From assembly GCF_036417845.1 (NCBI RefSeq), contig NC_089981.1, positions 84,547,268 through 84,611,267 of the forward strand: a stretch of 64,000 nt of DNA. Direction: 5' to 3'. Each line of letters opens with the position of its first letter. Positions within the stretch are counted from its first letter, which is position 1. Below, one piece after another: positions 25,601 to 38,368 of this stretch. The DNA is from Apteryx mantelli. Taxonomy: Eukaryota; Chordata; Aves; Apterygiformes; Apterygidae. The notes beneath the pieces are model-generated. The model was not told the DNA's origin. It searched no databases and saw nothing but the letters and a program-made list of their open reading frames with translations. The translations under genes were made by a program, and so were the position numbers.

Positions 25601-28600
25601 CTACATGTCACATATTAGAATCATGTTACAAATCTGATTTTTGATTTAGAAGCAGAGTAAAATTATGTGGAGGTTCAAGAAATATTCAAAGAGATTTTTT
25701 AAGGTTCATTAAAGCATATGCTTTTGTTCTACCTCCTTTCAACTTCAAAATGATTCAGACCTGAATCACCCTATTGCAACTTTGCTTCCTCTAGACTAAC
25801 ATCCTGGGAGCAGTAGGGATGACAAAGTGCCATTTAGACCTAAGGCATAAGAGACCCTCAATTCCTACTCAAAAGAATGTGGCAGGAGGAACTTTTTAAG
25901 ATTTTTCTTCTTTTCTCCCCATACCAATACCCAGGATTTCCCCAATCCTCCTGGATTAAAAAAAAAAAAAAAAAGAGTTCAAAGCAAAAAGAAAAAAAAT
26001 TTAGCACATAGGTTGGAAAACCTATGACAAGTAGAAAACCTATTTCCTTGACCATGTTTTTAAAACCATTTCTCTCTCTTCCTGAAATTCTTTTCAGGAC
26101 CTATGTCTGCCATGATGCCTATCAGAAAGCGGTTACGTAGGATCAACAAATGCTCTGCATATTAAAAAGGAAGACATCACATTTGTCAAACACACTTGTT
26201 GTCTTAGGCTGTTAACTGTTTGGGACAGAAATTGTGGCACAATGACGTTCCACTACAATGTACACAGGAGCCATGAAATGTGCACAACCAAGTCATGGAA
26301 ACTGTAAGGCATTCTCTAAAACAGACCAACTTGATTTCTTCAGTTATTCTGATGATTCTATAGATGAATATATGCTTTTTAATGAAGCTTCCTAGAGAAG
26401 GAGGAACACTAGAAGGGTCATAAACTTCCGCATATCATACAGCATTTGAAGCCTATGAAGCATTGCTGTATGACTTTCAAGAAAATTATATGCCTTAAAA
26501 AGGAATGGCACGCTTGAAGAAGCTATGGTATTTGGTCCCCAAAAGCTAAAAAGGAGGAAAGAGAAAGCATACTTCAGTTCTGCAAGAGAAAATCCTACCC
26601 AGTACAGGCTTCAAGCGAAACAAACAGCCAGAAATACTGATGAGAACATTTCTGTCCAGCAAACAAGCACGGAGCCAAGGAAGCAATCAGGGCTTCCCAT
26701 TTCTTTCAGCTAACAACTGTATCCTACGATAATGGGACTCTCAATGGTAATGATATTGCTTGTCATGCACTTAAAGCGTGATCATTTAAGCTGGTGTTGC
26801 AGAAATCGGGAGGAACAAGAAGATAAGCCATTTAGTCGCTGCCCTTTTCTCAATGGCAGTATGGACACTATGGATACTTACATGTTCCAGTGAACAGATG
26901 GAGATGCCCACACTAGTAAAGAGCATGTTATCTCTGTAACAAGCAGCAGCATAAACCTCAGCAGCACAGTGGTGAGCCTAAGCTAATAAAAGTGATTATA
27001 CATGCTGGGAGGTCAAGCTAGCATCTCCACAAGGCACTATTCGCCTGGATATGCCAGCTAGGACTGGCACTACTTCTGGCACCTCTACGCTCCATGAAGT
27101 AGACCTACATCATTCAGCATAATTTAAAGCTGACAAGAAAACAAGGAGCTGAGGTGATTTTCTGAAAGCAGGGAGGCCTAGCTTTAAGGTAGGTGGAAGT
27201 GTGATTGAAGGACATTGCTATCTAAAGGTCATCACCGTTACAAGACATTAAGTTTAAGCAGCGTAACAATATACCCACGAGGCCTTTTGAGGTGGGGGCT
27301 TTTATTGAGACAAACCCAAAAAATAGTTTAAACTCAAATGAGGTGCAAACAGAAGTTTAGACATAACACAGAGATTCATAACCCACAATTTTGCATTCCT
27401 GGAAGATTAAAAAAAAAAATCTCTTTTGAAATACTAGAAATGAAAGCTAATGAGAATATCAAGCTGACAATCCCACTTAAAAAATGTTGATTATATAAAA
27501 ACATTCCTACTTATGTAAGAGCATTATGAGAATATTTTGCAATTAACTCATTCTCCAAGAATTTAACAATGCATTTGGGACTTAGAGTGATTTAGATTTA
27601 CCATCTTTGAAATGTTTAGCCACACAAATCTAATTTTCAATGTTTGTGCCTCTCCCATGAGCAAAAAATGATTTATTTAGAGCAAGAAGAGCCCATTTTC
27701 CTCCTTGCCATTCTTTTGCTTCCTAGAGCTAAGAGCATAGGGGCCAAGTGGCCACAAATATCACTTAATTCCTGTGTTATTAAACAAGAATGGCCATAAC
27801 AGGTCAAACCAAAGATGCATTTAGTCTGGCATCCCCTCTAACAGTGGCTAAAAGCAGATATAAATCTCACAAAACTCCAGTGCCAGAAATGGAGGAACAC
27901 CAAAGAAATTTGGGTAGGTGAGAAAATTCCTGTATGACTTAAGGCATTCATCTTGGAGCGAGTGACCACACAGGTGTCATTCATGACTAAAAGGCATTTT
28001 CCTATGCCCTACAGGAAAAGACAATGCTCATCCTGTCGGTCAGGGTCTGATCCGCACCCGGTGCCAGGGAACAAACAAGTGGCAATTACATGGCTTCTCC
28101 ACACTGCCGCCCACAACCTCTCTGAAGCGAGGATCCTATTCAGACAGGTTACAGAAGCCATCCTAGCTTTGGCATGATAAATCCTAGTGTCCAGGAGTAT
28201 TGTTCCCAGTTGATTCAGAACAAAGCTCCACAGAATCCAAAGCTGGATGTCATCTGAAGCAGTATGTGCTTTCTCAGGCCTCTCAGCAAACACCATTAAA
28301 AGCCTCATTTTGCGCCTCAAGGGATTGCTTTTCTCACTTTATAAGTAGCTGATACAGTTTCATTGCAATCAAGGTAAAACACTGGCTAGAGATGAAAACC
28401 AAGAAGTGAAAAGACTGATGTGCTTTTGAAACAAGCTTTCAAATTATCTCATACAGGGATTTTTTTTTAATATTAAGGAGCCAAAGAGATAGCTCCTGGC
28501 TTGCTGGTAGTCTGGGATGAAGCTCAGCTTCGTAATTTTTGGTTCAGTAGGCAAACCATTCCTTGTGTGCAGAGAAGTTCTGTCTCAGTGCTGATGCAGC

Positions 28601-30607
28601 AAAACAGAACCCTACCTTCCTGCTTTTAGACAAGGAAGACTTAATGAATCTTCTCAAAAGCTGTTGGGAGAGGAGTACCAGTGACCGGTGTAGACCCTGA
28701 AGACCTATATGAAAACACTGCCAAGTTAGCAAATGCAAGGACTTATGGAAAGCTGTTCAGAGAAATAAGGTGACATCTCAACATCTTAAAAAAAATTAAA
28801 AAAAAAACAAAACCCAACATCTAGAGTGTTTTGGAGGATTTGCAGGTATACTGTCTCCTGCACAGAACTTTTCAGGAGGAACAGCTTCAACTTTGCCTGC
28901 TTGCTATCTGGGTCCTTTCAGAGAAGGAGGTACAGATCTAGTACTGGATCTTATGGAACACAGCTTTGCCCCACACAGGACAGTTGACTGTGGCTATCAT
29001 GGGGCACGGTCACATCACAGAAAAGTTAAAAATCTACCCCTTGAGAAGCAGTGGTTTAGAGTCTTATGCCACAAACACCCATGTACAGGAAGACATGATT
29101 GCTTGGGAAAACAAAACAAACAAACAGAACCACAAAATTTGGGGTTTGATTTATTTAGTGCAAGGGAGAGTTTTATATGCCAGCAGGCAAAAAAACAAAC
29201 AAAAACAAAACCCACATTAAGGATTCAGATGCAAGAAAAAGTTTCCGCAGATAACATAATACACAATTATACGTATATTTTTTTCCTCTATGAAAAACAA
29301 CTAAGCTATGTTAGAACACCTTATATTCCTTGCATAGGTGAGACTAAGTGCCTGGATCAGCTTAAACGTGGTAAGTTATCATTTGCCTGTGCCCAGGCAA
29401 ACTAAAACAAAACCTAACCACATTAGCTACATCTTCAGAGCAGGAGATGCAGATACCACTGGGTTCTTTATTACAGCTACTGGTGCTAGAAGAAGGAAAC
29501 ACACATTTTACTCGCTCTGCCCCTGTTATTTTTGGCTAGTGAAAGGATAACAAGGATACAAGCATCACCCCAACAGACAGCTGCTTAGCAGAATCCAGTC
29601 TTGCCTATGAACAATCACCCCAAGAAATAATACGCCCTGGTGATCTCAAAGTGGAAGAGGTATAATATTTCAAATCACCTTTGAAGATGCAGCACTTCAC
29701 TTAAAATGACGTGTTTAAGAACTGGTCAGACAGCAAGGGCACAGTACAAATCAAGGCTCAAAAGCAAAACCAAAGACAGGTAAATTTAGGCTAGTTTATT
29801 AGGCTCTATTAGGCTATAGGGTGATTTAGGCTATTTTTAATATAGAACATCAGTGAAGAATAGAATGCATCCATGAACATATCAACCACACAGTAACTAT
29901 ACTATTACTTTCAAACACATTGTGAAGTTTAGCATATTAAAGAGCAACCCGACACCTGATTTTAGTTTTTGTCACTTGCTACTTGAATTTATCTTTAGTT
30001 AGTAGGAAAACCATCACCTCTAAGTAGAAGCACATACTAATAAAGCAGCAAAAGACAAACTCCAAGTTTCAAGTAGAAGTCAACAAGATCTTCCTCTACC
30101 TTCAACTGTTCTGAGGTGCACCGTCAATACTGCTTTTCAAACCCTGCCCCTACTACAGCAACCAAAGCTCCTGAAAAGCTAAATCAGTGGGCTACAATGG
30201 GTGAGGCAGAACCTCTATTGCTGTTTCCTCTCCCGTATATCTATATGCCATTTTTCTGTATTTGAAGCACTATGCCCCTAAACCACTGGAAAGTGCCACG
30301 TGAACTGAGTATGCATGGTGTTAGATCCTAGGACACCAGTGAAGCTGTGAGAAAATACAGAAATATTCAAACAGAAGGCAAGAGCCTAACAGAAAAAACA
30401 TTGCAAGGATTCCACCTCCGTAAAAACCATCTTCTTTGTTTTACACATGTACTTTTCATTTCAATTTCACAGGGCTAAACATATCGCTTTAAGTGTGCCT
30501 GTTCTGTGATGTCAGTCTCCACTACCTAAATATGAAAATTTATCTTCCTAGATTTCAGTGCGCACTTTCTGACTAGTCAAAAAAAAAAAAAAATCCTTTG
30601 AGTTTAC
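25601..30607 (-). other. TALPID3 intron (5.0 kb)
   Basis: Contains a possible dispersed repeat (27,793-27,870) and the longest uninterrupted open frame of the window, on the plus strand at 28,893-29,405, with no recognised product. Clustered TTAGGCT words at 29,786-29,836 are local low complexity. Confidence 0.65.
27793..27870. repeat. Possible amniote dispersed repeat fragment
   Basis: The text CAGGTCAAACCAAAGATGCA, then TAGTCTGGCATCCCCTCTAA and CAGTGGCTAAAAGCAGAT, resembles the widespread reptile/bird repeat containing CCATCTAGCCCAGTATCCTG and AACAGTGGCC. The match is from memory; orientation and family are not settled. Confidence 0.4.
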
Positions 30608-30747
30608 CTGGGAGAGACCCTTGGAGAGAGATGTCACTCTGCAGCTTACTTGGGCTGCTTGCACAGCAGGATTTGAAACTGGTTGTGATTCCAATTCAGT
30701 CATAAGCATTGGACCATGACTTGTATCTGCATCTCCAAGAATTTCTG
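30608..30747 (-). CDS. TALPID3: TALPID3 exon e19, with in-frame alternative splice sites
   Basis: A 140-nt exon reading AEILGDADTSHGPMLMTELE, then SQPVSNPAVQAAQ and VSCRVTSLSKGLSQ. It enters in phase 1 and leaves in phase 0. The acceptor is a tandem CAGCAG, so the exon may start 3 nt later without changing frame. A second in-frame donor, CAA/gtaagc at 30,648-30,649, would remove the last 14 codons and looks at least as good as the outer donor CAG/gtaaac. SHGPM and the acidic stretch match mammalian TALPID3. Confidence 0.85.
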
Positions 30748-33700
30748 CTGAGAGAGAAAAATAAGGAGAAAAAAAGAATTCCTGATGAACTGGAGCAACA
30801 ATCTCCCAGGCAGATCGTGTGAAGCAGGATGTGGAGCCTTTTCAAGACTGAACAGTGGAACGTACAATGCTAAAGAGAACAATTTCCTCTTTACACACTC
30901 ATGGAATATCCCTTAAGTAGTCCTTGTGGAGAAAAAAAAAGAAAAAGAAAAAAGGAAATATATGTCTTTGGAAATGGAAAAAAAAAGATCAGTTTTATGA
31001 TTTGTAGATTTCCATCATGGCAAGTTGTTACAGTAGCTTCAGAGCTGTATAGTTCATCATATCATTATATGCTTAATAAGTTTTATCTTGCATATTGGAA
31101 CAATACTGGAAAGGCTTCTTCATGAAAATGTTTCACTTAGTGTGAGTTAAAAGAAACCTGGATAATAGTCTATTTTTTAAAGAGGTAATTTGCTATGTAA
31201 CCCAGTATTTATCATGCTTTTGCAGCCTGCAAGCATGTAAAACATCTTTATGAAAAACATACTGACAGCTCATGAAATAACTTTGCCTTCTGTTACCATA
31301 TAGAGCCAAAGAAAGAATTTTAAGTCTAATTAACTGTAATTATTGTTCACTTTAAGACTACATGTGCCATATTTCATTTGCAATTTGGTTTTTATGTCCT
31401 TGATTTTAACCACTGAAAACAAGGATTTATAAAGGACAGACTGATCGCTACAATGCTGTCATATGCCCATATAAGCAACACTTTCTATATTCTACAAATG
31501 GACAACAGATTTCCATAATACAAATTAAAACTGGTCACAAAACTGAAGGCATTCATAGATACACAATCCCTAGGATACCTACAGATACATTTGCAAGCAA
31601 GTAACTCATTCTGACAGGGAAACTGTCATACTACTGCAAGTATCTACTGCAAGGTTATATGCTCGACTAGTCAAGTGTTTTAATGTGTACAGAATTACAC
31701 ACCCTGAAATATGTGAACTTTTACACCTAACTGGTTTAACAATTATTTGATTTTACCCCTAAAAATAATTCTTAAATAATGAGGAAATAGCACTTAGCGC
31801 TAACTCGCAATAGACTAAAGGATGTGCAATCTCACATACCCGTGAAGGATACAAAAGACTTGGAAGAAAGTGAAAAAAGCACAGATCATTCCCCCTCTCT
31901 GCCTCAAAGGAATATTTCATGTTCAGCATTGACTTCATTATCAAAAGGACTTGGAGACAAGATCTTCTGTTCCTCCCTGACATGAAAACATCATTACCTT
32001 CAAAGTAGATCCTAGCTTTTATACAACTTTGTTTCCTTAGTAATGTCAATAAATACCATGCTGGCTGGTTCAGAATGTTAGGTAACAGTGAGCTTAAAGG
32101 ACTTACTCTCCAAATAACCAGTTCAAATGTGAATCAAGCTCCATTTCTCTGAGAGCATTTATATCACATGTTGAACACATTCAGTTTCAATCCACTTCCT
32201 ATTCGTCAAGTGTTAATAACATGAGAAATCCTTCTCTTGTCAAAATCATACATGTGAAGATTAAAAGGAGAGAAAAACAGTTGTTTGGTCACTTTAGATA
32301 CTGGTCTAATATGGTATACACAACTACTCTGCTTTAGATGACTCAGGGCAACCATGTTTGTCTTATTACAGCTTAATAATTATTTCAGTTTTGTCTAATT
32401 AGATTTAAAACCACACTCACCAAAAGTAGGAGTTTCTACAAACATGTAGCAGTTTAATTAAGCAAGTACAGAAATACATTTTCAGATAAAAATGGAGAAA
32501 ATGGGGCAGAAAGATGAGGGAAATGAATGATGGGCCACAGTCTATTGCTTTACCACAGCAATATATTCCTCCAATACCTTGAACCACAATGTGTGCCTCA
32601 GCTACCCATCTGGGAGAAAAAGAATTTCCAGATGTTATAGGAATATTATGAAGCTAAAATATATTACAGATTGTGAGACACTACGGTATTGCTCTGATGG
32701 AGTGATAAAAGTAATGAGGAGGAATGCTGTCAGAGGAGAGAGAGAAGCCGCTGGCCCTGCCAGTGTTAGTACCTGTTCTATGGAAACAGACCTCAAGAAC
32801 GGTCAAATCAAGTGTTTTTGAGTTCTGAATTAGACTTAAAAGAATAAAACACATACTTTGCAAGTTGACTTTTGCATAGGGAAGTGGGTACTTGGAACAA
32901 TTTTAGTTCAAAGTGTAGCATATTAAAGAATTCTGCATTAGCCAAAGAAGAGTGAAGACACAGCTTGAGTCAAACCCACCCAAAACAATTCTCAGAATAG
33001 GAATGCTAATCCTTTCATTGCAGTAATTGCCTGTATTTAATACAGGAGTTGAACACACTCTCTGAAATAATTTCAGATACTATTATAGAAAACCTCAGAA
33101 TACAAGTAAATACCACAGACCAGAAATAACAATTTAGTTATACCTGCACTTTGGGCAAACTGCCCTGGTGACGGAGCACAGAAACCCTGGTTTCTACTCT
33201 CAGAAGTCCGAGCAGTTGGATGATCCGTATAAACTGAATGTCTCATTAGGATATTCTCTGCTGCTCTTGTCAGTCTAGGTCTTTGACCTTCACTGATCTC
33301 CCCAACACTATCATCAGAATCCTACAGAGAACAGCAACAACAGAACAGCAAGTTTAAAAATACAATTCACTTCTTTCAAAAATCAGGCAATATTATCTAA
33401 TTGTGTTAACCCTTAAAGCATAAATGAACTTAAGCCTATACTACTAGCCTTGAATAAAGACAATTGAAAATTGAAGAGATACCATCTAACTGGGTTTGAA
33501 AGACCTACGTTTATCAGTACTGGACTGAAAAGAATCATTCACAATCAAAGAACATCACTGCTTTTGTTAGTGGTGTTCCAAGGTGATCAGAAACTGAGTT
33601 ACATTTTTGACACAGGAATCTTTAACATTACAGATATAGTCATTGCTGCCTGCCTGACCTTGTAACATCGAACAGCTTTTAAACACTTCAAATGTCTGTT

Positions 33701-35001
33701 GTACAGCATGTCAGATAAAAAGATTCCTTTTCAAATAGGTTTGGTAGCCCATAAAATGGACATGTTTCTCTGGATTCTGACTTTCAACCAAGCTGCAGAG
33801 AAAAAACAGTAAACTTGTTTCTATGCAGAAAAAAAAAAAAAAACAGGCTGAATACACACACACGCATGGTGTTATTCTAAGGAAATACCAGCAACATCTA
33901 CGAGAATATTCTTCTCTTATACATGACCAGCTATGCTTGTATCTGTCTTGCTAGAAGCTGTGGAGGAATTTATTAGTCTTGTATGAACAGCCAGAGTGGT
34001 CTGTGACTATGGGAAAGGCAAAAAGCAAATTAGAGATGCATTTGTATTTGGCAGTGCTGACAAGAAAATGTCATTACAATTACAGTCAGATTCAAAGCTG
34101 GCACTGTAGAAAGCTCTTCACTAAGTTCATCTATCAGAGCTTGCTAAGCAAAATAAAAGACAGACAGACCAGGGGAACAGTTAAGGAGGTGAGTGAAGTT
34201 GTTAATTATTTAGACTAAACTGACCAAGACAGAAGGAAGAAACTGCATATGCATCAGTATAGTCGCAAAAAGCAAGAAACTGTCCTAAATAAAGTGTTCA
34301 CGAATTGTGTTGCAGTATTCAAGGTTCACTTCCTTTAAACATCCCTCCAGCTACATTAGTTTGATCAGATGCCCACTCCAAACTACTTTTTTCACGCAGA
34401 AAATAGCTAAATATGTTACCAAAAAAAAAAAAATTACTTTTGCCCCTTGTAATGCAGACAATTGTATTTTTCTGCTAAGTCTGTTTTTTCTGCCAACCTA
34501 TTATGAATATTTGGGATTTTTGTTCCAAGATCTGTATCAACAACATATGCAAAACTGCATGTAAACATTTCTGACAGCTATTCTTCATACTTCCCCAAAA
34601 CACTCATCTGGCTGTAAGCGCATGGAACTTGTACTGCTAAACATACCACTTATACTGCCAAAGCGACAGAAAACTTCCCTGGTTTTCAGAATGACAGGAC
34701 AAATCTGGCATACTGTAACAGTCATGTACACAGCATGAAAACTAGGTATGTGTGATAGTACATACAGCAAACTTGTTTATAACAACACTAAAACTTCAGT
34801 GTTTTTAAAATATTTAGTTGAGAGCAGAGCCAACGGAAGTGGGATCACTTCCAATAGAGATTAAAGTGGATGAACCTGTTCCACAGCCAACAGGAAAGAT
34901 AAGCTTCAGATATTTTACCCATTTTTGAACAAAAAAGTATCATTTTGAAACTTGTATGTTTGTTTCACTACTGTGCTGCATGGAAAAGGACAGTAACTTA
35001 C
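30748..35001 (-). other. TALPID3 introns flanking exon 33,144-33,321
   Basis: Two introns (30,748-33,143 and 33,322-35,001). AT-rich with a few poly-A runs (33,829, 34,421). I see no other element. Confidence 0.7.
33144..33321 (-). CDS. TALPID3: TALPID3 exon e18
   Basis: A 178-nt exon reading DSDDSVGEISEGQRPRLTRA, then AENILMRHSVYTDHPTAR and NQGFCAPSPGQFAQSA. It enters in phase 0 and leaves in phase 1. The acceptor is gctgttctctgtag and the donor is gtataac. SVGE.SEGQRP.LT.AAENILM is shared with human; the rest is diverged. Confidence 0.92.
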
Positions 35002-35136
35002 CTCCGAATGGCACATTCCTTCTTGTGCAGCAACAGGTGCCTGATTTAGTTTGGCAAAGAGAGTCAGGACAGGGTCCCTGTGATAGCCTTTATGGGGTCT
35101 TCTCACCACTTGCCCTTCACTGGGAGGATCATAGTC
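35002..35136 (-). CDS. TALPID3: TALPID3 exon e17
   Basis: A 135-nt, 45-codon exon, phase 0/0. It reads DYDPPSEGQVVRRPHKGYHR, then DPVLTLFAKLNQAPVAAQEG and MCHSE. The acceptor is ctttgtttaaag and the donor is gtaagt. DPPSEGQV and the AKLNQ region match the family. It could be skipped in frame. Confidence 0.93.
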
Positions 35137-35939
35137 CTTTAAACAAAGAATAAAGGTCCACATAATACATGATGCCAAATTATTCTTTCTTTAGTTCATA
35201 GTTAAACTGTTTTCTTTTACAAAAGTTGTTACAGTTATCCATATTTAGAACGTGTCATGAAAATCCAGGCATCTAAAAATAAGCAGACTGTCACACAGCT
35301 TTCTCCTTTTACTAACAAAAGTGCACAGCCTTTAAGAGCTTGATACAGAAGATCTTAATACTTTCAGATGGACAATGTCTATTAGGCCTTCGGGTCCAGG
35401 GAGACAGTTAAATTCACACATACCAGATGCTCATAAAGCTCTGGCTGTACAGCTGCTCTCACCAGCAGGGATTTAGCTTCCTCAACCATACAGAACAGTT
35501 TGAGGATGAAGAAAGAATATTGGAAGGAAATATGATCCATTTGACAAAGAGAGGGAAGAATACCTTAGCAATCAGGCTTTCTAACCTGATGGGGAGAACT
35601 TTAACCTAAATTCACCTAATAACAAGAGTCTTAAGCCTAGAATTTAGGGGAGGAAGTGCTGCAAACAGAAGAGGTATCCAAAGGGAAAGCCACAAGAGGG
35701 ACTTTACCGTCTTGACCAGAAGGGAGAGCATTCTCCTCAAGTGTCTATACACTCACAAACAAAGTTTGGACAACAACCAGAAAGACCTTCAAGTTCAGAG
35801 CATAGTCTCAGGGCTACGACATGAACGAAATCATAGATATTCGATGGGATAGCATGCACGAGTGAATTATGGGCATGTATGGGTACAAATGTTTAGGAAA
35901 GACAGGCAGGGAGAAGAAAGGGAGTATCCTGCTCTAGGT

Positions 35940-36905
35940 CGTAGAAACATCGCATCACTGAGGTTGGAAGGAACTTCTGGAGATCATCTAGTCCAACTCC
36001 CCTGCTCAAAGCAATCTCAAAAAGAGCCACGTCCAGTGGGGTTTTGAATATCTCCAAAGATGGAGACTCCACAACCTCTCCAGGCTACCTGTTCCAGTGT
36101 CTGATCACCCTCTCCATAGAAAAGTTTCTGATCTATTCCTGTATTTCTATTTGTGCCCATTGGCTCTTGTCTTTTCACCGGGAACCACTGAGAAGAGTCT
36201 GGATCTGTCTTCTTCACTACCTCCCATCAGGTGTTTATACACATTGATAAGATCCCCCCTGAGCCATCTCTTCTCCAGGCTAAACAATTACAGCCCTTTC
36301 AGCCTCTCCTCCTGACATACATCATACGCTCCACAAAGTACACAATACTCCAGCTCCGGTGTCACCAATGCTGAGCAGAGGGCAATAACACCTCCCTCAC
36401 CCTGCTGGCAATGCTCTTAATGCAGCCCAGGATGCTGTTGGCCTTCTTTGCTGCCAGGGCATATTGCTGGCTCATGTTCAGCTTGTTATCCACCAGGATC
36501 CCTAGAACCTTTTCTGAAAAGCTGCTTTCCAGGAGGCCAGCCCCCAGTTTGTGTTGGTGCATGAGGTTATTCCTCCCCAGGTGCAGGATCTGGCAGTTCC
36601 CCTTCCCCTTGCTGAACTTCGTAAGATTCCTGTCAGCCCATTTCTCCAGTCTATCAAGGTCCCTCTGAACGGTGGCACAAACATCTGGTTTATCAACCAC
36701 TCTTCACAGTTTCGTATCATCTGCAAACTTGCTGAGGGTGCACTCCATTCTATCATCCAGGCCATTATTGAAAAGGTTAAACAGTACTGGCCCCAGTATT
36801 GACTCTTGGCGTAGTGACTGGCTTCCAGTTGAACTTCATGCCACTGATCACAACCCTTTGAGACCAGGAAGTTTTCAGTTCAGGGTCAGGAGTTCCTTGA
36901 ATGCA
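35940..36905 (-). mobile_element. CR1 LINE fragment, 5'-truncated, minus strand
   Basis: Read on the minus strand, this gives the C-terminal part of a CR1 reverse-transcriptase ORF. Recognisable blocks are the FADDT-type polymerase motif at about 36,720 ([11 protein letters not shown]), then RDLDRLEKWADRNLTKFSKG, ILHLGRNN, SEKVLGILVDNKLNMSQQYA and AAKKANSILGCIKSIASR. The 3' UTR follows, with the typical 3' end that on the plus strand reads GAGGTTGGAAGGAACTTCTG and GATCATCTAGTCCAACTCCC. Frameshifts and stops make it non-functional. It lies inside the TALPID3 intron between the exons at 35,002 and 37,794, in the same orientation as the gene. The upper boundary is approximate. Confidence 0.9.
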
Positions 36906-37165
36906 CAGACCTCCGTGTTCCTGTTGAAGGTCTGAGTCAGGATCAGAGGGGAAAGGAACCCTGGAGACACTGTGGTCAGGGTACGTTTCAGAGCATCTGA
37001 ACAACAGAGAGTAACAGAGGAGACTTTCTACAGGAAACTAACAGCAGTCTGCTGATTACAGCTCTTCATCCTCATGGGGGATTTCAACTACTTGGATAAC
37101 TTCTGGCTTGTGCAGGAAGGTCCCTCTGGAGGTCCGTTCCAACCAACACTGTTATGATTCCACTA
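36905..37165 (+). mobile_element. CR1 LINE fragment, plus strand, divergent from its neighbour
   Basis: Opposite orientation to the adjoining element. Around 37,070-37,105 it reads LMGDFNYLDNFW, the GDFN block of the CR1 endonuclease. It then jumps to a CR1 3' tail near 37,110-37,165 (CTGGAGGTCCGTTCCAACCA then a degenerate TATGATTCC). The intervening reverse-transcriptase region is missing, so this is an internally deleted copy. The lower boundary against the minus-strand element is not sharp. Confidence 0.65.
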
Positions 37166-37275
37166 TCAACTTGTTTTTTGCTTTCATAAAGAAAGTAGTT
37201 TGGTTTGAGCATAGTATTACTGTTTGATATTACCATTTATATGACAACAACGTCCTACCAAAAGGGTACATGAAG

Positions 37276-37302
37276 TTGGGGGGGGAAAGGGGGAAGGGAA
37301 GA
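37276..37302. repeat. G-rich purine tract
   Basis: Runs of 8, 5 and 3 G separated by A runs (GGGGGGGGAAAGGGGGAAGG). It has G-quadruplex or triplex potential. Lies about 110 nt beyond the CR1 pair, in the same intron. Confidence 0.85.
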
Positions 37303-37793
37303 GACAGACGGAGACAATACCTGGGAAACTTTTAAGACAATGCACTAAAGAAGACAGATAACACTCTTTAGTGAAGTTTTAAGCAGCTTTAACCAACTCC
37401 AGCCTCAGCAAACCTACTTTAATAATTTAAGCACACAAGCAACCACAAGACGGCTCTAAGTTGAAACAGCTTAGAGCTGTTGATAGAATTTCCTATTTTA
37501 TTTAATTTTAAGAGATCCTAAAACTAGTAACAATAAAAGATGAAGATGCATATTACCTACCTCTCACCTACAGAAGTATCTAAAACATTCAATTTTATTA
37601 TAAATTAGTTTGGACAATGTGCTTTTTTTCTTTGGAGCTCTGAAATTCTAACATTTTTTGTAAGCATACAGTTTAAAAGCGTAAGTTTAAAAAGTTTAAA
37701 ATTGAAAATGCTTAGTAAAGGACATCTGATTTACCAAGCTGCTTAAGGTGGACTACCATTCTAAATTCAGTTCTTTATTAAAAATTTCCTTAC

Positions 37794-37870
37794 CATTTCA
37801 TTGGCATCTCCTAATGTACTTGTTAAGCTCTCAGTAAGAGCTGGAAGAGACAGTCCTTCTTCTGCTAAGG
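37794..37870 (-). CDS. TALPID3: TALPID3 exon e16
   Basis: A 77-nt exon reading ALAEEGLSLPALTESLTSTL, then GDANEM. It enters in phase 1 and leaves in phase 0. The acceptor is atttttcag and the donor is gtaagg. It corresponds to the L..LN.SLSSTLHDA.EM block of mammals. The intron that follows carries the CR1 pair. Confidence 0.9.
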
Positions 37871-38368
37871 CTGAAAAATATTTTAAGTTACAAATACTAA
37901 AAAAACATGAGTTACACGAAAGCAAGCTAAGGTCATATTCTTCAATAATTGCCATGCAGTGCTCTAGTAAGGTCAGAAATTCCTACTACCAGATGTGTAG
38001 TGGAAAGACAGATTTTCAGTCCACAGGAAAAAAAAAAAATCACTCTGATATTTTACTTTCAATAAAAATTATTTATGGTACTTGCATGAGACAATCTAAA
38101 TTATTTTCCGAACTGATCTTATAAAAAAAGAGCAAATTTAATCTTTTGTTCATTAGTAAACAAATGCTTTTGTTCAGAGAAGAGAAAAGAATGATGAGGT
38201 CTCTTAAATACATCCAAAAACACGAGCTGAAAGTTAAGGAACAAGTTAACGCTTGTAGTTTTATCAGAGAATGTATGAAATGTAATTCCAATAGATTGGA
38301 AGACAATTTTATAAAGAAAAAAAATTATCCAAATTCTAATTTCCACAGATTTGTTTAGTTAAAGTTAC

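Noticed and set aside
28009..28320. 103-codon minus-strand open frame
   Set aside because: It lies within a TALPID3 intron, does not match TALPID3, and has no convincing splice borders.
29786..29836. Cluster of TTAGGCT words, reminiscent of telomere-like repeats
   Set aside because: Irregular spacing and only a few copies; vertebrate telomere repeat is TTAGGG, so this is local low complexity.
36362..36802. Several overlapping open frames on both strands
   Set aside because: All are explained by the CR1 reverse-transcriptase fragment and its shadows.
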